In this document: positions 8,133 through 14,447 of the stretch, in pieces
Layout of the letters: each line of letters begins with the position of its first letter
Position numbering within the stretch: the first letter of the stretch is position 1
Assembly: GCF_037113525.1 (NCBI RefSeq)
Contig: NZ_CP146963.1
Location: forward strand, 3,410,001 to 3,474,000
Direction: 5' to 3'
Source: Butyrivibrio fibrisolvens
GTDB lineage: Bacteria > Bacillota > Clostridia > Lachnospirales > Lachnospiraceae
DNA length: 64,000 bases
Made by a program: the position numbers and the translations under genes
The notes under the pieces: generated by a model
What the model was told of the DNA's origin: nothing
The model's database searches: none
The model's input: the letters and a program-made list of their open reading frames with translations, nothing else

Positions 8133-9473
8133 TCACGCCTCAGCGTGAAGTTCTGCATCCAGACTAATCAACGTAGACAACGTGCATGTGCTCCTATACA
8201 CGGCCTCTGGAACTTTAGCCAAAAGCCGCTGCCTTTTCGTCGCCGAAAAGGTCTTTATTATCTCACGTATAAAATATCTTGCTCCTATATTGTAGGTTGC
8301 ATTCAGATCACAGTTATATATCTTTCCTGTGCTGAACTCACACAAACTGTAATTACCTTTTGTTTTAGATGATTCTTTTCCTCGTAATACTTTTCCTGAG
8401 CCATCGAATGCAAGTCTTGATGTTCCCCATGCGTTCACCCTTGATATTCGCATGCCAAGTCTGTGTGCCTTGTCAGTTACCATCGACTGTACATAACGGG
8501 CTTTCCACATATGAAGTCTCATCTTCTTTGATCCCCGTTTACGTCCATTAAGATCCAGATGCTCAAAAACTATTGTATCTGACTTATATTCTACTGCTGT
8601 ATCAACAATGAACTTTGCTGTCTTGACTGCTATGTCATCATTGACACCACAAGCAAGCCTCCAGAGTTTGGAGACTTTTTGTGAACCATGACGCTGTGCC
8701 ATTTTGATGCGATCAGTCTTGCACTTTAGAGAGTCGTATTCTCTTGGAAGACGAAGGAACCGTCTTCCAAGGACCGTGCCATCCGCACGCATTACTGAGC
8801 ATGTACAGGCATTATTTATTCCAAGGTCTACAGATAGTATTGTCTGATCAAAGATGTCTGTATCACTAAGTTTTACTTTTTCCTCAAATGCAAAATCAAG
8901 AAACCACTGCTTGCCACGCTTTTGCAATGTCGGCACACATTCTTTTCTCAAAAAGCAGTGTTTCCTGATATAGTCTACATCTGTCTTACGGAGTGCTACC
9001 GTAATCCAGTCCCAGGTATTGTTATAAAAGACCTTAAGCTTTGCATGAAGATCATCAAGTCTGTTAAATGTATTCCCTTTATACATGGCTGGATATATGT
9101 ATCCTGACTTTGGTAATGATGGTGCCTCTCCTCTTTGACGAGGATCAAGGATCTCCCAGTTTTTTAGATTTGACTTATATGAACAGACTTTCCCATAGCC
9201 TTCCGCAATGGCTGCCCTTCTTAAGTATGATGGAAATTTATAAAAATCCATACCAAAATCATACTTTACGACAGGTCTTTTCTTTGATGTTACGCTATAG
9301 CTTTCAGCAAGACTCACAACCTTATTCTGATTGGGGCATAACAAAAAGCTGTCCCATTCATTAAGGATGACATCAATATAAAAGTCTACAGCTCTGCGAT
9401 AGAGTCTGATCGTGTCTTTAAATATATGATTGTATTCTTTTATCTTTACTGAATAAGTTGACATGATCTTCAT
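8133..9473 (-). CDS. tnpB: TnpB-like RNA-guided nuclease lacking the zinc ribbon
   Basis: 446 residues. The RuvC-like catalytic triad is intact: Asp216 in ILSVDLGINN, Glu304 in IVFEHLDL and Asp389 in NCDLNATYNIGARY. Between Glu304 and Asp389 ordinary TnpB proteins have a CxxC...CxxC zinc ribbon after a TSQ/TSR motif. Here TSR (351-353) is followed by LAFDGSGKV and only two cysteines (378, 388), so no four-cysteine ribbon exists. The N-terminal half holds the wedge/REC-like region. An RBS-like GAGAAGG lies upstream of the ATG. The enzyme may still cut DNA, since the active site is whole; the ribbon's absence is the oddity. Confidence 0.85.
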   Translation of the reverse strand: MKIMSTYSVKIKEYNHIFKDTIRLYRRAVDFYIDVILNEWDSFLLCPNQNKVVSLAESYSVTSKKRPVVKYDFGMDFYKFPSYLRRAAIAEGYGKVCSYKSNLKNWEILDPRQRGEAPSLPKSGYIYPAMYKGNTFNRLDDLHAKLKVFYNNTWDWITVALRKTDVDYIRKHCFLRKECVPTLQKRGKQWFLDFAFEEKVKLSDTDIFDQTILSVDLGINNACTCSVMRADGTVLGRRFLRLPREYDSLKCKTDRIKMAQRHGSQKVSKLWRLACGVNDDIAVKTAKFIVDTAVEYKSDTIVFEHLDLNGRKRGSKKMRLHMWKARYVQSMVTDKAHRLGMRISRVNAWGTSRLAFDGSGKVLRGKESSKTKGNYSLCEFSTGKIYNCDLNATYNIGARYFIREIIKTFSATKRQRLLAKVPEAVYRSTCTLSTLISLDAELHAEA

Positions 9474-9491
9474 ATCGCAGAACCTTCTCTT

Positions 9492-9920
9492 TTAACTCGT
9501 TTTCTGTGAATCTATGTACTGCTTCACCTGATCATAGCTTCTGTCACTGGCCGTAACAATACAATAGGACGGATTCCAAAGATGTCCGCCCCATAACTGT
9601 TTCTTTAACTCAGGATGTTTCATAAACAACCATCGTGCGGTATTCCCTTTTAATATCTTGATCATATCTGATGGGAAAAACTGCGGTTTGCAGTCGACAA
9701 GAATATGAATATGATCTGGCATAACTTCCATGGCCATGATTGAAAAAGAATATTCCTTTGCAAGATCGTTAAGATAATCTTTGATCTCGTTATCTATCCC
9801 GTCCAAAAGAACCTTTTTTCTAAACTTGGTACACCATACTATGTGATACTGCAAAGAATAAACATATCCTCTACCATATGTAAGATTAGATATATTAGTA
9901 GTATATATTATTTTGTCCAT
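9492..9920 (-). CDS. tnpA: IS200/IS605 Y1 transposase TnpA
   Basis: 142 residues, normal length for the family. The HUH motif is H70-x-H72 within MPDHIHILVD, the conserved KG(N)TARW segment is at 91-97, and the likely catalytic tyrosine is Tyr135 in VKQYIDSQ. It works as a dimer on single-stranded element ends during replication, excising and inserting a circular ssDNA intermediate. It ends 18 bp before tnpB. All key residues are present, so the element could be active. Confidence 0.9.
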   Translation of the reverse strand: MDKIIYTTNISNLTYGRGYVYSLQYHIVWCTKFRKKVLLDGIDNEIKDYLNDLAKEYSFSIMAMEVMPDHIHILVDCKPQFFPSDMIKILKGNTARWLFMKHPELKKQLWGGHLWNPSYCIVTASDRSYDQVKQYIDSQKTS

Positions 9921-9958
9921 GAATACATTATACCATATGATCTGATTAAATAAAAGGC

Positions 9959-10002
9959 GCGGCGGCTAACTCACGACTAAAGTCACGAGAATGCGCCGCC
10001 GC
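9959..10002 (-). repeat. IS605 left-end hairpin
   Basis: GCGGCGGC (9959-9966) pairs with GCCGCCGC (9995-10002), with further pairing of CTC/GAG and GAC/GTC in the loop region. It is the very GC-rich left-end structure upstream of tnpA, and its inner core closely resembles that of the right-end hairpin. Confidence 0.65.
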
Positions 10003-10021
10003 AATTTTCAAATCCGCATAA

Positions 10022-10090
10022 TTAAACTTTTTTCTTTGAGAGCAGCACGATAGTTTCTACATGCGGTACTACCGCATAAAATTTAAACAT
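10022..10090 (-). pseudogene. C-terminal remnant resembling RlmD/TrmA-type rRNA methyltransferase
   Basis: In the minus frame from ATG 10090 the DNA encodes a 22-residue peptide whose centre is VVPHVETIVLLSKKKV, ending TAA at 10022. HVETIVLLS is identical to the end of the complete rlmD gene at 18511-20025, and the nucleotide match (GAGAG-AG-ACGAT-GTTTCTACATGC pattern) is plain. No methyltransferase sequence precedes it; AbiEii lies upstream and the IS left end is directly downstream. I read it as the tail of a lost gene, or a displaced scrap copy, rather than a functional peptide. Confidence 0.55.
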
Positions 10091-10182
10091 ACTGCGTAGC
10101 TACTGGGCTATGATATGTTTACCCCTTTTTACATAGTTTTGGGTGAAGGGGTTAAGAAATAGCGGACAGTAAATCTTTCCCA

Positions 10183-11091
10183 TTACTTCTTATATTCAAA
10201 AACATCCATGTCTGCAATAACCGCAATGCCCTTATTTATAGCCTCATCATACGAAACATTTTCATAGAGAAGCCTTCTAGTAATATTGTTATAATCCGAC
10301 TCATAAAATCTGCTATCAATTATCTCATGAAGCATCTTAGGAATATTGTACTCTAGCTGTGCTGATGGATTATTCTTGGATAACATCCTGTCATTTCTTA
10401 CTTCATCAATAAGATCATCCAGTTCTTTATTGATTTCAATCCGTGGAAGTATCTTCGCTATATCATATAGATGCCTTGAATCTCTATCCTGCATATCTTG
10501 TATTCTATAATCACAGATAGCAAATACCTTATCTATAAAGGTCCTTTCCAAGGATTGTAGATTCATTTCAACGCTTGCCGCCTCAAAAGGTATAGGTAAC
10601 GTAATTCCATTTTTCTTACAAAAATCCCCTACAAAGCTTTTTATCTCATGCTTTTCTACAGGATACACTGACTGATAAAAACTGGTTTCAACTATCAGTT
10701 CTAATGGAATCTCACTAAACAATGACTCATACTCATACACATACTTATTATAACTGTGCCTAGAATGGATATCCTCCGGATTCTCCAGTTGCAGACCGAG
10801 TCCATTAGCTATTTCTGTAATTGTGGATTTAGAATTTCTCCTGTCAGATTCTGTAGGTTTCACATTCATAGACAAATCAAGGTCTTCTGAAAATCTGTCT
10901 ATCAAACCATACCCCTTTGAAAGTGATGTACCGCCTTTAAATACAAAAGGTAATTCTGATTTTGATAGTTCTAGCAAAAACATTGATTGAATTGTATCCT
11001 TCTCTATCATCTGAGGCGTTCTATTTACTTCACGAGATATGGTTTCAATTATTTCCTTCCATTCTCGTTTATAATCTTTATACCAACTCAC
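10183..11091 (-). CDS. AbiEii/AbiGii-family nucleotidyltransferase toxin
   Basis: 302 residues. The family signature FVFKGGTSLSKGYGLIDRFSEDLDLS spans residues 49-74: GGTSLSK binds the nucleotide phosphates and SEDLD carries the metal-binding aspartates. Downstream blocks (IDKVFAICDYR, RHLYDIAKI) also match. AbiEii is a GTP-dependent nucleotidyltransferase that arrests growth, giving phage abortive infection. The gene overlaps the upstream antitoxin gene by 14 nt (11078-11091), so the two are translationally coupled. Unlike the second AbiE-like locus at 5.9-7.3 kb it is intact, and the two proteins are clearly different subfamilies. Confidence 0.88.
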   Translation of the reverse strand: MSWYKDYKREWKEIIETISREVNRTPQMIEKDTIQSMFLLELSKSELPFVFKGGTSLSKGYGLIDRFSEDLDLSMNVKPTESDRRNSKSTITEIANGLGLQLENPEDIHSRHSYNKYVYEYESLFSEIPLELIVETSFYQSVYPVEKHEIKSFVGDFCKKNGITLPIPFEAASVEMNLQSLERTFIDKVFAICDYRIQDMQDRDSRHLYDIAKILPRIEINKELDDLIDEVRNDRMLSKNNPSAQLEYNIPKMLHEIIDSRFYESDYNNITRRLLYENVSYDEAINKGIAVIADMDVFEYKK

Positions 11092-11695
11092 CCATCAAGC
11101 CTCCTTCATATATGTTTCTGTATACTTTGTCCGGATAAAGAGGCAGATACTCTTTAACAACAGAAAAATCTAATCCCGTTGACTTTACGTATTTCCTCAG
11201 CTTTTTCAAAAGCTCGGCGCCACCAACCTCACTGTACTTATCGATGTTAGTCATTAAATCTAAAAATTGAAGTGGATATTTATTTCTCTCAGTCACAGTA
11301 TCAACCGGTTTATAAACAATAATGGTGTTTCCATCAAAATCCTGTTTTCTCTGTTTGGTAGTTGCCTCATTACTGCAGATTTCATAGCATGAAGGATTCT
11401 GTGTAGTAAAGCCATACTGATTTGCTAATTGTAAACCAGTGACATAACCGGAGACTGTTCCATCAGCATTTAAATACTTTTTATCAATGTATTTATCCAC
11501 TGATATACGTCCATTGGTCCCAAGTATTGTCATATAAGGTAAATAGTAAACGCCATTGTACAAGCGTTCAAGCTTACCTGCATCCACGAGCTTTTTCATT
11601 TCCTGCCTAAGATAATCCTTAGAATTCCCTGGTAGTTCATCTAAGAAAATCGGCTCGCCATCTGTGAAATTGTCTATAATATAATCAATTACCAT
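11078..11695 (-). CDS. AbiEi-type antitoxin (DUF6088-like)
   Basis: 205 residues from the chosen start. An upstream in-frame ATG at 11722 exists, but it lies inside an inverted repeat and has no ribosome binding site. The ATG at 11695 is preceded by GAGGCGG at good spacing, so I use it. The N-terminal winged helix (about 1-60, with ELPGNSKDYLRQEMKKLVDAGKLERLYNGVYYLP split over helix and wing) and the C-terminal domain fit the AbiEi/DUF6088 antitoxins paired with AbiEii. It should repress its own promoter and neutralise the toxin. The gene overlaps the toxin by 14 nt. Confidence 0.75.
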   Translation of the reverse strand: MVIDYIIDNFTDGEPIFLDELPGNSKDYLRQEMKKLVDAGKLERLYNGVYYLPYMTILGTNGRISVDKYIDKKYLNADGTVSGYVTGLQLANQYGFTTQNPSCYEICSNEATTKQRKQDFDGNTIIVYKPVDTVTERNKYPLQFLDLMTNIDKYSEVGGAELLKKLRKYVKSTGLDFSVVKEYLPLYPDKVYRNIYEGGLMGELV

Positions 11696-11711
11696 TTCCG
11701 CCGCCTCACAA

Positions 11712-11765
11712 ATATGAAACATTAGTTTTCATATTTATAATAACGTAATTCACTTTATATTTCAA
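11712..11765 (-). promoter_or_regulatory. AbiE promoter and inverted-repeat operator
   Basis: On the minus strand -35 TTGAAA (11760-11765) and -10 TATTAT (11737-11742) are 17 nt apart. Just downstream lies a perfect inverted repeat ATATGAAA / TTTCATAT (arms 11712-11719 and 11727-11734, 7-nt spacer), about 17 bp before the chosen antitoxin start. The organisation copies that of the other AbiE-like locus, although the operator sequence differs. Confidence 0.65.
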
Positions 11766-11766
11766 G

Positions 11767-11799
11767 AAAAAAAGCCCGCATCATATTGATGTAGGCTTT
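11767..11799 (-). terminator. Rho-independent terminator downstream of the zinc-ribbon gene
   Basis: On the minus strand AAAGCCTACATCA pairs imperfectly with TGATGCGGGCTTT around an ATAT loop, followed by a T-tract. It closes the transcript of the gene at 11863-12360 right before the AbiE promoter. Confidence 0.6.
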
Positions 11800-11809
11800 A
11801 AGCAGTTTC

Positions 11810-11837
11810 GTCAGATAAGTTATATAGTTTATCTGAC
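11810..11837. repeat. Short perfect palindrome
   Basis: GTCAGATAA (11810-11818) and TTATCTGAC (11829-11837) are perfectly complementary with a 10-nt loop. A second imperfect pair, AGTGTCACG near 11843 and CGTGACGCT near 11868, follows at once and runs into the 3' end of the adjacent gene. Possible roles are a transposon end or a second terminator; nothing decides between them. Confidence 0.4.
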
Positions 11838-11862
11838 AAAAAGTGTCACGTTTATTATACAA

Positions 11863-12360
11863 TTATCGTGACGCTTCCAAAACAATATCCTTTATTCCTG
11901 CCCTGATCTTTGACTTGGGCACCACATGATTTAAATTGCCATTCTTCCAAAAACGGTTCATGACATAGCAATCATGGCTGCAGTATTTTCTAAACTTATT
12001 CCCATATGCTGAAAAGTACCGCTTGCAGTAGGCGCACTCAAAAATGTAAGTTGCTTCTTGGGAATGAACACTTTTATCCGGGTGTTGCTTCCACCATGCT
12101 CTTCGGCACTCATCTGAACAAAAGAGCTTCTTTCCGGATTTAGGATTTCTCTCGATCCTTTTACCACAGAATTTGCATCTGCTAGGTGCATTCTCATCTT
12201 TGACGGTTGCCTTAATCTGCTCAATATCTCCTGCAAGGCCATGTGTCTTACAAAAATACCTGACATTCTCACGAGAAGTTCCTACTACAATACCTATTGA
12301 TTTGTAGCCAAGACCTTTCATTCTTAGATGCGTTATCTAGCGCGCCATTGCTTCTGTCAT
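11863..12360 (-). pseudogene. HTH/zinc-ribbon protein interrupted by an in-frame amber codon
   Basis: The best ribosome binding site (AAGGAGGT, 12367-12374) leads into ATG 12360 and MTEAMAR, then TAG at 12337-12339, after which the same frame continues ITHLRMKGLGYKSIGIVVGTSR. The continuing part is a sigma-70-like HTH (about codons 9-35) followed by two zinc-ribbon modules: CKFCGKR...FCSDECRRAWW and CAYCKRYF...KYCSHDC. Such small proteins are carried by mobile elements of Clostridia. Without the stop the ORF would be 165 codons. Translation could restart at ATG 12321 (152 codons), but that codon lacks a ribosome binding site. It is either a recent nonsense mutation or a sequencing error. Confidence 0.6.
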
Positions 12361-12364
12361 TGTG

Positions 12365-12437
12365 ATACCTCCTTATCAGAACAAATAGTGTTTGTCCCAC
12401 GTAGCGGGCATACTATACGTCACTCTTAAGGAGGTAT
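12365..12437. repeat. Inverted repeat of a Shine-Dalgarno-like block
   Basis: ATACCTCCTTA (12365-12375) and TAAGGAGGTAT (12427-12437) are perfect 11-bp inverted copies 51 bp apart. The left copy is the ribosome binding site of the amber-interrupted gene. The right copy would place a ribosome binding site on the plus strand, but no credible ORF follows. The pair could sequester the ribosome binding site in a long-range stem. Confidence 0.4.
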
Positions 12438-12508
12438 TAGTCAACTATTATCAATTTTCGCACACTTCCATATGTTTGAAATTACTTTTTACGCTGCTAA
12501 CCGTTTAT

Positions 12509-14002
12509 TTATTGCCATTCTATGATTTTGCATTTTCCCATAATTGTTTTCAATAGCGGGTCCCTCTCAGAATACTCTTGATTGCCAACAATGAATATCC
12601 TATCTCTGGCTCTAGATAGCGCAACATTGATCCGCCTATCATCAGCAAGGAATCTATATGACCCCTTAGTTCTGGTAACCGAAAAAATCACAACATCGCT
12701 TTCCTTTCCCTGAAAGCCATCCACTGTGTCTATTTTTACACGATCCGAATTAATACACGCCTTTCGCAGAGATGATATCTGGGCACGATATGGTGCAATT
12801 ACAGCAACTGTTGTATTTGGATTACCCTCGCTAATAATCTGCTTCACCAAGTCAGCAACTATCTGACATTCATCCTCATTATAGATCTTTGGTCTATCCG
12901 ATAATTCTTCTGTTGGAATAGGCCAGTCATTTGACGGTTCATATGTGATCCAAGTTAATCCATCTTCAACATCCTCATTCCTGCCATTTTTCAAAGAGCC
13001 ATTATAAAACAAATCAGAAATCATACAACCAATCTGATTTGACATACGATACTGTGTATCCAGCACAGAAACCTTTTTGCCTTCGTTAAAAAGAGTATCT
13101 ATGTACATGAAACGGTTCAAATTACAGTTTTGAATGCTTCTTATGATCTCTTGTTCTTCAGAACAAAAAACGGGCGGCAACTGCTTAGGATCGCCAAGCA
13201 GTACTGCTTTTCTAGAAATAACAAGTGGTGATAGGATTTCCGGTAGCGTTGCCTTGCAAACTTCATCAATGATTGCAACATCGAACATTTCAGTCCTATC
13301 TCTAAAATCATATGCAGCGGCCCTATTACAAGTCATCCCCACAATATTAGCAGAAAGAGCCAATGCCTTCTCAATTTGATTTTTCTTTCTTTGATCGTTT
13401 GAAATAAAGTCTCTTACTTCTCCTTCGATAATATTATAAGCATCCTTGTTCTGAATGCTCTCTGATGCCCATTTCAAATATAAATTGATTATTGATTCCG
13501 GAGAAAACTCATCTACAGCATCATCGTTCTCTTTGTCACGAATGCGCACAATTCTGATTCCCTTACTATACTGTGCAATTCTCGAAAGAAGGTTATTAAC
13601 AGCAACGTGTGTTTCAGAACAGACCAAGATGCGAAGGCTGGGATTCGTTGACAAAAGCTGAAGACATATTTCAGCAATAACCTGCGTTTTTCCTGTTCCC
13701 GGAGGTCCTTGTATCAGTGATAAAGTGTTTTCTCCAAGAGCTAGTCTAACTGCCTTCTTCTGTGAATCGTTCATGTCAAAATAAAACTTCTCACATATAG
13801 CTTCTTCAGATTCTTCAGTTGATGGAGAAATAAACTCGCATAAAAGACTCGGATTAAGTACCGCACCGCATCTCACTCTCTCAATAGTCTTGATTTGACG
13901 CTCGCATTTTATTCTTTCTCCTTCGTCTTCTACCAAAGAAATACGTTCATTCAAAAATGTCTTCCAGCTTGTCAGGTGATCTATCCATACTTGTCTATTC
14001 AT
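12509..14002 (-). CDS. UPF1-like SF1 helicase (DNA2/NAM7 type), fourth gene of putative defence operon
   Basis: 497 residues from ATG 14002, chosen over ATG 14032 because CGAGGTG precedes it and it overlaps the previous stop by 8 nt. SF1B motifs appear in order: Walker A GPPGTGKT (99-106), Walker B region IIDEVCKATLPE (244-255, DEVC instead of the common DEA), GDPKQLPPV (270-278), QYRM (317-320), VDGFQGKESDVVIFS (427-441) and NVALSRARDRIFIVGN (459-474). No nuclease or extra domain is visible, and the region ahead of motif I is short. UPF1-like helicases move 5' to 3' on RNA or DNA. Relatives occur in defence systems such as Mokosh, but the companion genes here differ. Confidence 0.85.
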   Translation of the reverse strand: MNRQVWIDHLTSWKTFLNERISLVEDEGERIKCERQIKTIERVRCGAVLNPSLLCEFISPSTEESEEAICEKFYFDMNDSQKKAVRLALGENTLSLIQGPPGTGKTQVIAEICLQLLSTNPSLRILVCSETHVAVNNLLSRIAQYSKGIRIVRIRDKENDDAVDEFSPESIINLYLKWASESIQNKDAYNIIEGEVRDFISNDQRKKNQIEKALALSANIVGMTCNRAAAYDFRDRTEMFDVAIIDEVCKATLPEILSPLVISRKAVLLGDPKQLPPVFCSEEQEIIRSIQNCNLNRFMYIDTLFNEGKKVSVLDTQYRMSNQIGCMISDLFYNGSLKNGRNEDVEDGLTWITYEPSNDWPIPTEELSDRPKIYNEDECQIVADLVKQIISEGNPNTTVAVIAPYRAQISSLRKACINSDRVKIDTVDGFQGKESDVVIFSVTRTKGSYRFLADDRRINVALSRARDRIFIVGNQEYSERDPLLKTIMGKCKIIEWQ

Positions 14003-14447
14003 GTTGAACACCTCGCTCTTCGCAAAGTACAAAGTCTATAGAATCCATATACATATCAAGCCGTATTCCCGGTAGTAATTCAAATAGAACTGCACTTTTT
14101 AGAGAATAGCTTTCTTCATCTGCGATACCAGAAATCATCAAACCATCTCCTTTAATGTAACCTTCCAATTCAGAAGGGACATCTATCTCATATGTGTTTT
14201 CTAAGCACATATCAATAATTGCAATCAGAGGCTCAGACAAATATAGCTTACCGGCTTCGATATCAGCAGCCATTATCTGGTGGTTTACCAAAAGCTTTAT
14301 TCCATTTGCTATTATAGAATCAGAGAACAGCGAAAGCGCTTTTGCAATTTCCCTTGAATCCGTGAATCCGTTCAAAACAAGTCTGAATATAATATTCTCA
14401 ACAACGCCAAATTGACGGTTTAACTGAAAATCAATTCTTATTCTCAT
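13995..14447 (-). CDS. Small winged-helix-like protein, third gene of putative defence operon
   Basis: 150 residues, not recognised as a named family. Residues about 10-75 (VVENIIFRLVLNGFTDSRE, then AKALSLFSDSIIANGIKLLV, then an AGKLYLSEP wing) look like a winged HTH. The C-terminal half (about 80-150) is acidic and beta-rich. It overlaps the coiled-coil gene by 17 nt and the helicase gene by 8 nt, so it must be made with them. A plausible role is an adaptor or sensor subunit that pairs with the helicase; that is inference from gene order. Confidence 0.6.
   Translation of the reverse strand: MRIRIDFQLNRQFGVVENIIFRLVLNGFTDSREIAKALSLFSDSIIANGIKLLVNHQIMAADIEAGKLYLSEPLIAIIDMCLENTYEIDVPSELEGYIKGDGLMISGIADEESYSLKSAVLFELLPGIRLDMYMDSIDFVLCEERGVQHE

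Larger units (their letters stand above)
7985..10010 (-). mobile_element. IS200/IS605-family insertion sequence
   Basis: The element holds tnpA (9920-9492) and tnpB (9473-8133) in the same direction with subterminal hairpins at both ends. The left-end hairpin (9959-10002) has loop-proximal CACGACTAAAGTCACG; the right-end hairpin (8042-8072) has CACGACCAAAGTCGCG. The shared CACGACYAAAGTC core supports their assignment as TnpA recognition structures. IS605 elements make no target duplication and have no terminal inverted repeats, so exact ends are uncertain by tens of bases. The 337-bp gap 7796-8132 holds mostly the element's right end plus the XRE gene promoter region. Confidence 0.85.

Noticed and set aside
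12427..12500. Plus-strand gene started by the second AAGGAGGT
   Set aside because: No start codon at suitable spacing opens a frame of useful length on that strand.
12509..14002. Cas3/Cas4 or restriction-helicase assignment for the SF1 helicase
   Set aside because: Its motifs are UPF1/DNA2-type SF1 without HD or RecB nuclease domain, and no cas or methylase genes are near.
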